Below, in pieces: positions 56,901-64,000 of a stretch of 64,000 nt of DNA. The position numbers and the translations under genes were made by a program. The DNA lies in NCBI GenBank assembly GCA_027922465.2, contig BQMF02000011.1:496001-560000 (forward strand), given 5' to 3'. The notes beneath the pieces are model-generated. The model did no database searches. It saw nothing but the letters and a program-made list of their open reading frames with translations, and was not told the DNA's origin. The stretch is from Turritopsis dohrnii. Its lineage: Eukaryota > Cnidaria > Hydrozoa > Anthoathecata > Oceaniidae. Every line of letters begins with the position of its first letter. Position 1 is the first letter of the stretch.

Positions 56901-57716
56901 TTTGTATCTATGGACAGTCCAGGACCAATAAACTTTTCCCACCAGCCAGGTGCAGATTTCTCCCAAAACTACAAGTAACAGAAGAACTAGAGGGATAACA
57001 AAGTATCATCATAGTATTAGGTTCTTATGACAACCAAAGGCATGCGTTCCTTCTCATCCCCTCTCCACTTTCAAATCCTTGTTTAGAACCCTACTACCAA
57101 TGACTATAAAGAACAATTGAATATCTAAACAGTGACTTACACGTAGTACACGTCCTTTTTATAAGCAACACTAGTAACTTTTCTCAAAATCTTAAGCAAC
57201 AGTACTACCAGAATCTCAGATAAAATTAACAGCATGTAATTTTGAAATGATGCAACATTAGCATAGCCACAGCACAAACTGTTATACTAGGTTGTTACAC
57301 TAGCTTATTATTTATGTTGTTGTTGTTATGTGCTCCATTTTATGATTTGAATGTCCTACACTTTATACTTGCTACTTTAATTAAACAACTAAAACTTAAA
57401 AAAGGTCTTCAAGGTGAGACGTATTATCGATTAATGCTTAAGCAACATTACTACTAATATAACTTGTGTAGGTACACAAGAACTTACCAGGTGACTTCTC
57501 GCATGTGGATTTGCAGACAGACCATGCTGGATTAATATTGTATTATCTTTTGCTTCATTTAAGTTTCCCCATGCTTCATAACTGATATGCAGTTCAGGTA
57601 ACACTTGACCGTATTGACAGCGGAATGGTTTGGGGTAATGAACCACTGTTTGCTCTACAATCTTTTCTTTTCGATCATAACTTGGTTCTGGTTCTGGTAC
57701 AGAGCCATCAGTGTCA
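44985..57716 (-). CDS. metX-like: Homoserine/serine O-acetyltransferase (MetX family)
   Basis: Alpha/beta-hydrolase that moves an acyl group from acyl-CoA to homoserine (or serine), a step of methionine/cysteine synthesis in bacteria, fungi and plants. Exons: 57488-57716, 56850-56968, 56744-56777, 56570-56656, 56333-56412, 46890-47039, 46501-46639, 46310-46369, 46138-46218, 45992-46067, 44985-45112; all join in phase and total about 390 codons without a stop. Landmarks: [19 protein letters not shown]; oxyanion-region [12 protein letters not shown]; nucleophile Ser in [40 protein letters not shown]; Asp in [13 protein letters not shown]; His in [10 protein letters not shown]. The catalytic triad is intact. 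The exon upstream of 57716 with the start codon was not identified. The intron after 56744 begins GC, not GT. A 9.3-kb intron houses a retrotransposon. Homoserine versus serine preference cannot be told. Confidence 0.88.
45278..45424. mobile_element. Foldback MITE in MetX last intron
   Basis: 147 bp with arms AACAACGCCTCGTTTTCATC (left) and its inverse at the right, about 42 bases long. No ORF. Confidence 0.8.
45440..45767. mobile_element. MITE, TACCTTAAGGGAAG ends, in MetX intron
   Basis: 328 bp. TACCTTAAGGGAAGCAATTT at the left; the inverse of TACCTTAAGGGAAGAAATTT at the right. The inside repeats AAATTTGGCGG several times. The open frame at 45492-45731 arises from those repeats and is not a gene. 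Confidence 0.8.
46420..46496. repeat. 27-bp minisatellite, three copies
   Basis: Three units starting at 46420, 46447 and 46474, each CAGGAGAGAGCAAAGTCGAC plus 7 bases. The array lies directly beside the splice donor at 46500/46499 of the MetX exon 46501-46639. Confidence 0.85.
47840..48293 (-). repeat. Split direct repeat B2
   Basis: 454 bases repeated without visible difference at 48754-49207 (offset 914). Contains the mini-hairpin array and forms the 3' edge of the retrotransposon. Confidence 0.9.
47928..48276. repeat. Array of nine CTGTC-loop-GACAG mini-hairpins
   Basis: Nine 16-mers at 47928, 47985, 48023, 48061, 48100, 48138, 48182, 48222 and 48261. Each is CTGTC, a six-base loop, then GACAG. 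The loop alternates strictly AACAAG, AACCAG, AACAAG and so on. A shortened copy (GTCAACAAGGAC) sits at about 47949. Spacing is mostly 38-44 bases. The same array recurs at 48842-49190. Confidence 0.9.
48542..48759 (-). repeat. Split direct repeat A2
   Basis: 218 bases identical by eye to 55463-55680 (offset 6921), from AAATTTCGATACACAAC to CTTAACTCCCATTTAA. Encodes the first residues of the gag ORF in its A1 copy. Confidence 0.9.
48754..49207 (-). repeat. Split direct repeat B1
   Basis: Second copy of the B repeat, starting 15 bases after the recombinase stop codon and holding a second mini-hairpin array (48842-49190). Overlaps A2 by the six bases ATTTAA. Confidence 0.9.
49223..50224 (-). 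CDS. Tyrosine recombinase of the retrotransposon
   Basis: 333 codons, [19 protein letters not shown] to SVARR. A phage-integrase-like fold that would insert the circular or linear DNA copy by strand exchange. Catalytic pattern: first Arg in LLRCSEF, HSFRIGG (His-x-x-Arg), Trp in LGRWSSDAY, and a downstream Tyr in YHRYLRL. The N-terminal SAM-like core-binding part shows [12 protein letters not shown]. The start overlaps the end of the RT frame by 25 bases; the stop is 15 bases before repeat B1. The frame is intact. Confidence 0.9.
   Translation of the reverse strand: MDDLSSAVAFYQSQSLASTTMATYGSGFRTYQRFCFVHGHYLFPVQEDVLINFVASLAARLSFATIRTYLAGIQFHSILSGFQCHLPQFSRLYYTLRGIRRVQGTTRIRPQRQPISFSHLCIIHVRLELLQYSAYDRCLFKAATALAFFGLLRCSEFTCSSPLHFDPTTDLMAYDVEFNSQGSVMSIHLRASKTDPFRTGCIVKVGATRNEFCPVRCMLNFLSIHPGRSWPLFTFADLRFLTRADVVSLLARCLPDVPNINTHSFRIGGASSAASAGVPDSTIQVLGRWSSDAYHRYLRLNDDTVQSLSLRLCHASALRRVWDSELVTSVARR
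50200..52029 (-). CDS. Reverse transcriptase-RNase H of the retrotransposon
   Basis: 609 codons, open throughout. RT core: [36 protein letters not shown] (first Asp), [12 protein letters not shown], and [11 protein letters not shown] with the two catalytic Asp. RNase [37 protein letters not shown] and a C-terminal SADLLSR, giving the expected D-E-D-D residues. No methyltransferase domain, unlike DIRS1 proper. Its 5' end overlaps the gag frame (from 51788 upward), so expression probably relies on frameshifting, reinitiation or splicing. The first in-frame Met is not certain to be the real start. Confidence 0.9.
   Translation of the reverse strand: MLQVHLVLILRSGVGSPFVPPSHLFTLQGRNHHSRLEPHVGFTMPMATVSMSNVGSSIAVGFVLAPTQPLSAPASINISPNPLPSSICSPVNVPQLASWLVEHPNQSMVAFVLNGFNFGFDIGFSGDVLPTRPLNLLSARNNPLPVWEAIAREVNRRHTSGPFLSPPVTPFHCSPLGAVPKKDGTYRIILDLSSPRGMAVNEGINKEEFSVRYTSFDDAIRMIKDLGPQCFLAKLDIKHAFRLCPVRQDQWGLLGYAWDGYYYVDTRLPFGSRSSPFIFNCFAELLWWILVYVGGIQYVIHYLDDFLLCGHTESQVSEDMSTMQSMFSAMGVPLACEKTVGPVQTLTFLGIEIDVVAQTIRLPDEKFSELSACLESWANRRKCTKRELLSLIGSLSFASKVVKPGRIFLRRLIDLSMSVSSLNHHICLNAEARADIQWWIDFLPSWNGVSMFQSDIQTSVALHLYTDASGCGFGGVWGSRWFSNPWPAHLRDFHINIKELFAIVAAVVTWGSAWRNSQILIFTDNMAIVHVWRSGSCRDKHIMRLVRFLFLYAARLNLNILLQHVPGYFNASADLLSRLQVSRFLAARPRADKQPSVVDPLLWTIFPPQ
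52758..54775. mobile_element. hAT-like non-autonomous insertion in gag
   Basis: 2,018 bp. Ends TAGGGTGGTCAA and TTTGACCACCCTA are inverted copies; CTCTTGG flanks both sides (52751-52757, 54776-54782), 7 bp with an eighth possible. TAGGG ends and a 7-8 bp duplication point to hAT. No transposase; the interior is AT-rich, with diverged tandem repeats at about 53020-53680. Confidence 0.85.
53020..53680. repeat. Diverged tandem repeats in the hAT-like element
   Basis: About four units of 140-180 bases, each containing GAATGAAATGAAATTTTC, a segment TCCGAGAAATTCGTTTCCGA or similar, ATTAAGAACC and CATAAATTAGCATAATTA. Non-coding. Confidence 0.7.
55463..55680 (-). repeat. Split direct repeat A1
   Basis: The 5' terminal repeat of the retrotransposon on the minus strand; identical by eye to 48542-48759. 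It ends at ATTTAA against host sequence AATTTTGTAATT. Confidence 0.9.
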
Positions 57717-58351
57717 CTATGTAGACAAAAAAGGTATATATACACAATAATGTTACCAGAAAGAAAAACATTAAGTTTGATGGTGCAATGATTAGTATGT
57801 TCTGACATGTTAGTAGAAGCCATGTATATACCACTTGTAGTACAAAGTCCTTCATCTGTACTTAGCATTAGCACTTGTACATTCCAAGCAATCATAAATT
57901 GCAACCTTTATAGGAACTGTGTAGAGATGACACGGTTTGGAAACATGTGCAGTTTGCTTAATAGTTTGCCCAAGCATCCAGTCTCATTTCTACACAAATT
58001 GCTTTCTATGCATCCCTCTTTGTTTTTTATTATAGCTACCACATAAAATTGCTTATTACTCAATCAATCAATTATGATATCTTCCTAAAGTGTGAAAAGA
58101 GCATTCAAGAACTGAAAGCAATAAAATCCAAATCTGTGAACCCACAGAATTATAAAGTATATTAAAGGCAAATCAAATTGCACTTCAATCTAGAAATACC
58201 ATTTGATTCGTTAAAGGGTTTTATGCTTTTATTACGAACATAACTTTTTATGTACTTGCAGTTTTTCTGAATTCATTGTTATATGTTAGCTTATCCATTG
58301 TCACACAAAAAATAACTTTAGAAACTAAAGACTGGACATAAACAGACTATA

Positions 58352-58465
58352 CCCAGTGCGCAAATTTGGTGAAAATCTCTGCAAATGAGTGCATTTCTAA
58401 AGACATACACACACTATTTCAATAAGAATGCTCTTCTTCACAGTGGCTTTTTAATGATGTTTATA
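58352..58465. mobile_element. CCCACTGG hairpin MITE, copy 3 (degenerate)
   Basis: Begins CCCAGTGCGCAAATTTGGTG and contains AATGCTCTTCTTCACAGTGG; the right end is eroded. Confidence 0.5.
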
Positions 58466-59795
58466 ATTTTCAGATAAATCCAATCACTACTAATTCTGCT
58501 GAAGAAAGATTTTGATTTTTGTAACTGTGACAGGATTTTATTAAAAAAAATAAGTAAATAAATTTGAATAAAATCACTCAGTAGTTTCATTCTCACTCTC
58601 ACTTAAAGGTTGCAAAAATTGAAATTCCCAATGCACAAAGCATGTTATTAAAAGGTTGTTAAACGCATCGTAAAACATAATTTTTTACAGAAAAATCATT
58701 TCCTTATTAACATAACCCCCTTGTTTGATACAAAACTGATAAGTTTGTCTTTTCAAAGAAAATTACCACCAAGGGGTATTCATGGGCCAATATCTTCCGA
58801 AATACTTATTGGTTCTGCTTGAAATTTGGCACAAGTCTTTGTCTAAAATATATCTACTTGGTTAAAAATGAAAATTATACGACAAGTAGAAAAAAAGCTC
58901 GAATTTTTGTATCGCAAAAATAACCGCTAAAAATTGCGAATTTACTGCCAAAATTAGAACATTAATAAAGTACTCATGATACTCTAAAACCTCCAAAATT
59001 AAAAATTTTTATGATTCGAATTTTCTATCAAAAGTTACAGGCCTTTTTATTTCAACTGCAGATTATTTTGAGACACACTTTAGTTCTGCTGCAGAAAGAT
59101 TTCGAATTTTGTAACTGTGACAAGATTTTATTAAAAAAAATACAGAAATGCCTATTTGTTTTGATAAAAAAAAACATATCAACATTGACTTTCATTTCAA
59201 TGAATGAAGAAACCAAATACCTTGATAACAACCTGAAATTTTAGAATGTAAATACATGATCATTATTTTCAGGTTATCATTTAGAAAATCTTACACTTCA
59301 TGTGTAGAATGTAAATACATGATCATTATTTTCAGATAATCATTTATCTGAGCAGGTTAATGATGGACCACCAATTGTAGGTCATTCAAATTTCCTTGTA
59401 CGTAGACAAGCACTTGAATTAAATAAATATTTTCTCAATTTCTTGCGTCTGGGAAGAGGTGAGTTACAAGAGGTTTAAAAAACTTCAGGCATGTAAACAC
59501 ATCAAGTTATACGGTTCTTTTTATGTTGAATATCAACTACGTCACAAAATGTATACAATAGTTTCCCCGCACAACATGCTGGTTGCTATTACATTAAAAA
59601 CCACAAAAACTCATTACCTTATTTTCTGTTTTGGCAAACTTTTCTGCAAGTTTGTATCGATAGATGAGATGAATCGATGTGTTAATAGACTTCTAGGAAA
59701 GGACTGTCTAATCAACCTTGAAGCTAACATCTTTCATTATGACATCACATAATTTCAAATGTTTTATTCATCTAAAAAAAATGAAGTGAAATGCT

Positions 59796-59875
59796 GAGTA
59801 GCTCAGTGAGCAATTTGTGTAAGACATTAAGTTTATAGCATTCTTTTTATAGTTCAGATCATGTGTACTATCACA
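59796..59875 (+). repeat. tRNA-like SINE head (weak)
   Basis: GAGTAGCTCAGTGAGC resembles a tRNA A box, and ATAGTTCAGATC about 45 bases on resembles a B box. No anticodon or acceptor stem pairing of note. Probably a decayed SINE. Confidence 0.35.
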
Positions 59876-60490
59876 TGGTGGAAGCATGCACGTAGACAAT
59901 GTTGCCAGCTGGTTAAACTGGTTAAAAATATTAAAAAAATACAGAGTCATTGTTTTGATTTCAAAGATGATGATAGTATTTGTATGTAATGTGAATTGCT
60001 TATCCAGTTGTCAATGTTATTGTTTCAAAAAAGTGAACTTTGACCTTGTCATTTGTCTAAATCATCCCGTTAACATTATTCAAATTGATAAAATGTAGGA
60101 ATTATTTTTAACATGTCCAAAATGAAAAAAAGAAACCATTTATTTTTAAAAAATAATTCAAACAATAGCAGTAATGACAGTTCCTCCTTTTGGGAAATCA
60201 CAAAGCATAAGGAAAATTTATGAAGTTTGGATAAATAAGATCTTCTCAGACTGCAATCATAGTCGAACTTATGCTAAGTACTTTTGTGAATAATCTTAAG
60301 CTTAAGTAGTTCCTTCTCATAACAATTACAAGTGGCACTTGTCGGTAAACAAAAACAGATCAGCCCACAAAACAAAACAAAAAATGAATTTCTCATTTTA
60401 AATGCTTAGTCATTCCATCCTTGAAACGAGACAAGACGTGACACCACTCGTAACTTATGTTCACATTAAAATTGTTTGTTTAGTTTGTTT

Positions 60491-60609
60491 AGTAGGCAAA
60501 ATCATCAAAAAGTCACTGTGATGGAGAGTATTCTCATTGAAGTATGTGTATACTTCTATAGAAATGTACTCCTCTGCAGTAATTTTTAAAAACATTTGCC
60601 CACTAGGAC
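60491..60609. mobile_element. CCCACTGG hairpin MITE, copy 4
   Basis: AGTAGGCAAAATCATCAAAA at the left, AAAAACATTTGCCCACTAGG at the right, inner ACTGTGATGGAGAGTAT / ATGTACTCCTCTGCAGT. Same architecture and size as copies 1, 2 and 5. Confidence 0.7.
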
Positions 60610-61316
60610 CCCAAAGCAACGTATAAGAAAAAGGAATGAGTTGATGCAGCTGAATATGGGTGTAGAAAAGGAGAGGAAAAAACAAAATAAGTTTGGAATT
60701 TTAACATACATTTTTAAATATTCAACTCTTAAACAGAAATATACATTTTTTGAAATAAAAAATATTGTTACAAAACATATCTTTTTTTATCATTCTTGTG
60801 TTATCATAATGGCAACAACAACAACAGTATGTATGTCAGCCTTTACATTATTGTATTATTTTATTTCATCTGAACCATGAAATTAAATGGAAAAAGAATT
60901 ATTGAAAATGGTTGTGTTGTTGTTTTAACAGCTTATAATATCTGCTATAGGTTTCTCATCCAAAAACATAATGAATAAGAAAATTAATACTTTAACATTT
61001 CTAAAAATCAGAATGTTAAAAAAAATACCTCTATGATACTCAATTGATTCAACAATGATAACGTTATGATAAAACAACCCCTGCATATTCCTCTAACCAA
61101 TCAATGATAAGGAACACAAAAGCAAATAACAGAAACTTCATAATAACAAAAATTGTTCTGGTTGTAACAAAATAAATACCAAAAGAGCAACTTTTTGGGA
61201 AAAGACAGGTCAGTCCATAAAATGAAAAAAGTTAGGCCAAAAGGAGAGCAAAGAAAAGTAAGAATTACTATACTACAGCAACTGAAAAATATTGTCTTTA
61301 ATAAATTGCTTAAAAA

Positions 61317-64000
61317 TCATCGTTTTGTGTTCATTTTTTTGTACCATGGCTTTTCATTTGAAGTAACAATGCTATGCAGTCGCATTTCAAGCTCATCACC
61401 TCGGTTTTTCGCTTCAGCTAATGCAACTTTCGTTTGTATAAGTTCTGTCTCTAAATTTCGTAATTGTTCTTCTTTGTCGTCTTTCAAAAGTAAGGTTGTG
61501 AGTGAACTTTTAGGGGATGAAGCTTCGTTATTTACAGTTTCATTATTCTCAGACTTCTCATACAAACCATTCAATAACGCAGTTGTACAACTTTCGCAAC
61601 TACTCACTTGTTCCTGAAAAGACAGTTGTTCATATTACAGAATAAAGGATATGAACTGCCTCCAAACAAAGTAAGAGAAATCAGTGTTGATATTACAAAA
61701 TTTTGAATTTTGAGTACCTTCAACAGCTTCATGTTTTCTTCCATTTCTTTCTTTAGATTATCATTTCTTAACTCTGAGGTTGTTAAAATCTGAAATGCAT
61801 GGCACAAAAAATAAACTACAAGTTCAACCACAAAGTTTAAAAAGCAAATAGAAAGTGATGGAGGTAAAATCTTTGGGCAAATAAAACTCTGCATTGTTTC
61901 TTTTATACTACACAAATTCCAAATTATAAAGGACACTGCTAGTGCATTGCTTTTCCAAAATTTGACTGAATTTGTGAACTTTCCTATATGAGATGGGATA
62001 TATGTTTTAAAATCCAACATAGTTTTCCATGAATTATCAACCTGTTTATAATCTTCAATTATGCGATCTCGTTTGGCCTTTTCTTCATCAGCAATTTTCA
62101 TGCTTTCACGCCACATAGTTTTTATCTAAATAAACAATGTTATTTCAATATCTTACTTGCTGACAATCTTATTCTTTGTTTCAGATGCAAAGAAAATCAT
62201 AACTACACCTACTCGATTTTCTTCAATCTTCAACCTTGCCATTTCTTCTTCACTGTCCATCAAATGCTTACGATGTTTCTCAGTCTCCTTTGTTAAGATA
62301 TTTACTTTTTCTTCCCGCTAAATGGAAAGTTTCAATATCACCTTTCAAAATCAAAGAGCATACTTTGCCCCCATAAAAGTGAATTAAAGGTAGGAATCTT
62401 AGAAGTTTATATCGTTGATCTAAAAAATCAAATTCCTTGTACTGGAGAGCAAAATACATATCTACATATTTTAATGGAAACGTGGGAGGCAGTTCATTTC
62501 ATGAAAACCTTCCAAAAGTTCTGAAAGACTTACATCTGTTATAATTTCTTGCATTGTAACTTGTGTGGTGACAATTTCATACGCCATGTTATCATTTTCC
62601 CGCTCTAACCGTAAGTTCTCTTTTGTAAGACGTTGATTTTCACGCTATGTAAAAAATATAGGAAATATACACAAATTTACGAACATTTTACAAAAACATC
62701 TCCAGTTGCTATATTCAAAAAAGGGTCATAATGAATATAATGTAATATAACTTACTTGTAATCGAACAACAGGATCTTCTTTCATTTCTATTTCTTCCTT
62801 CATTGTACGATAATCTTGTTTGTATTTCTCAATACGTTTTTTGGAAATCTAAATGGGTTGATTCGATCAAAATTCTCTGATATACAAACACAAGAAGTTA
62901 AAACATTTTCAATTTTACACAGGATAGAAACTCAGGAATTGAGGTAAGTTCCATTATTACCTTAAAACTATAAGCAGTATTGATAAGGTCATTTTTGCTA
63001 TTTTCATTTAAGTATTTCTTTGGTAAATTTATACGAAAGTATTTCAAAACACCTTCAAAATCTTGTGCCAGTAATTCTTTCTTTGATTCCTCAAAACAAA
63101 AAATAACAGAGATGGAATGATGCTATTGAGTTGACAAAGAGAGTTACAACAAAATAGACAATTTTTCATTGCAACCTTTACAGAAAAGAATACATGGATT
63201 TTAAAACTTACTTTAAGAAGAGCCAGTGCAATTTGAAACATAACATCGCAGCCCTATCAAAAGATTCCATGTTGTAAAGTTCTTTGAATTTATCAAATAC
63301 AAAATGGTTTGAATACACAGAATGAAGTAAATTACATTAATTGCGAAAAGTTTCGGACGGTTAAAATTCCGAACAAAACAGTTGTCTGAAAACTTTAACG
63401 TTCGAAAATTTTGGTAATAAATGTAAATCCTGTTCTCAACAAAAAATTGTTTATGTGAGTCATCAATTCATCCCAGTGCGCCAAACCATCAAAAGCCACT
63501 GCAACAAAGTGCATTTTCATTGAATGGTGTTTACATGGTGTGAGCTTTTTAAAGTAATGTTCTCCACTGCAGTGATTTTTCAGTGAAATTTGTCCAGTGA
63601 GATTGAAAATTTATTATAGGCCTTACATGATGAATAACCATTTTCTACATGAGAAAAATGATCTACCTCACAGATAACAAGATCAATGATATGGTGAACC
63701 AGGCATAAAGGGAATTTAGCTGTAAATAATGTTAAGAACCATTGCGAAGCAAACATGTGCATTTCAACATTAATCGCACGAAAATGAAATGCAAGCTCTT
63801 GCATATAATCCTAAAAAATAAGAAGCTAATGAATTCCATGAGTACCATAGGAAATAGTTTTTAACTATGTAATGAAACTAAGACGTACTTCCAAAAGCCG
63901 ATCCAGAACATAAAATGACTGGTGCAGCGCATCAAAACTATCTTTGAACAATTCTCTGTGTCCATAATCATACATAATTTTTAAAAGTAAACAATAAGCC
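61317..64000 (-). CDS. RABGAP1 (or RABGAP1L): RABGAP1-type TBC-domain Rab GTPase activator, 3' half
   Basis: Accelerates GTP hydrolysis by Rab proteins and so switches off membrane traffic steps; acts on Golgi/endosome membranes in vertebrates. Exons from the window edge: 63889-64000 (partial), 63667-63812, 63212-63256, 62960-63088, 62758-62848, 62534-62645, about 62211-62320, 62042-62125, 61718-61789, 61317-61613. The end of the TBC domain reads MFASQWFLTLFTAKFPLCLV, HHIIDLVICE, then MFQIALALLK and DFEGVLKYFRINLPKKY. After it comes the long coiled coil diagnostic of RABGAP1 (ISKKRIEKYKQDYRTMKEE, ENQRLTKENLRLEREND, RDRIIEDYKQ, LETELIQTKVALAEAKN) to the C-terminal KPWYKKMNTKR. The catalytic Arg and Gln fingers lie in exons beyond 64000. 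RABGAP1 versus RABGAP1L cannot be separated; invertebrates usually have one gene. Confidence 0.9.
63472..63600. mobile_element. CCCACTGG hairpin MITE, copy 5, in RABGAP1 intron
   Basis: CCCAGTGCGCCAAACCATCA at the left, CAGTGAAATTTGTCCAGTGA at the right, inner AGTGCATTTTCATTG / TTCTCCACTGCAGTGA. Sits in the intron between exons 63212-63256 and 63667-63812. Confidence 0.7.

Larger units (their letters stand above)
57717..61316. other. Region between MetX and RABGAP1, with repeats
   Basis: Should contain the missing first exon(s) of MetX: the frame of the first recognised exon stays open to 57904 (MIAWNVQVLMLS, MASTNMSEHTNH), but whether that is coding is unclear because a splice acceptor (ctacatag) marks 57716. 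Repeats: TTCTGCTGAAGAAAGATTTTG near 58496 recurs near 59083 (duplication of about 70 bases with GTAACTGTGACA), and GTAAATACATGATCATTATT is tandemly duplicated at about 59248-59340. Two hairpin MITEs lie at 58352 and 60491. Confidence 0.5.

Noticed and set aside
44985..57716. MetX as bacterial contamination in the assembly
   Set aside because: Coding is split by many GT-AG introns with the same base composition as the neighbours, and flanked by animal genes.
57720..57904. 5' extension of MetX coding sequence in the open frame above 57716
   Set aside because: The frame is open but a good splice acceptor marks 57716, the extension is hydrophobic and unlike MetX N-termini; left unassigned.

Overview
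The window is AT-rich animal nuclear DNA with short GT-AG introns and dense DNA transposons. The gene content (a Cav2 calcium channel, ZZZ3 and a RABGAP1-type RabGAP, plus a MetX-like acyltransferase) and the TTAA-flanked THAP transposons and a tyrosine-recombinase retrotransposon suggest a cnidarian, most likely a hydrozoan. That species-level reading is inference.

Layout. 807-12245 (-): a complete, roughly 40-exon voltage-gated calcium channel alpha1 subunit of the Cav2 class, four domains with an EEEE filter, a Cav2-type IQ helix and the C-terminal tail EWC. Its introns hold two MITEs and a tRNA-derived SINE. 13563-39495 (-): ZZZ3, the SANT plus ZZ-finger reader of the ATAC acetyltransferase complex. 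One ZZZ3 intron (16281-35579, 19.3 kb) splits the SANT domain and is packed with mobile DNA: four TTAA-flanked Kolobok-like units (16432-18344, 18341-25701, 27210-34413, and 30506-31621 nested in the third), hAT debris, MITEs and a SINE. Two of these units carry a THAP transposase relic together with a gene for a P2X7 C-terminal-like (ballast) domain. 41849-43669 (+): a three-exon TPR protein of unknown role, head to head with ZZZ3. 44985-57716 (-): an intron-rich homoserine/serine O-acetyltransferase (MetX) gene. Its 9.3-kb fifth intron in this window contains a three-layer nest: a TA-flanked element with long inverted repeats (47086-55865), a PAT/Ngaro-like tyrosine-recombinase retrotransposon inside it (47840-55680), and a 2.0-kb hAT-like insertion inside that element's gag (52758-54775). 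61317-64000 (-): the 3' half of a RABGAP1-type gene, running off the window.

The four main host genes are unrelated in function: synaptic calcium entry, histone acetylation reading, methionine/cysteine-type acyl transfer and Rab inactivation. The mobile elements are the connected story. Items most worth following are the P2X7-ballast genes carried by TTAA/THAP transposons, the MetX gene in an animal, the alternating mini-hairpin array in the retrotransposon repeats, and the divergent beta-subunit binding motif of Cav2. Exon boundaries were read by eye from splice sites and reading frame; those given to the base for MetX, TPR and ZZZ3 were checked for phase, the rest are approximate.
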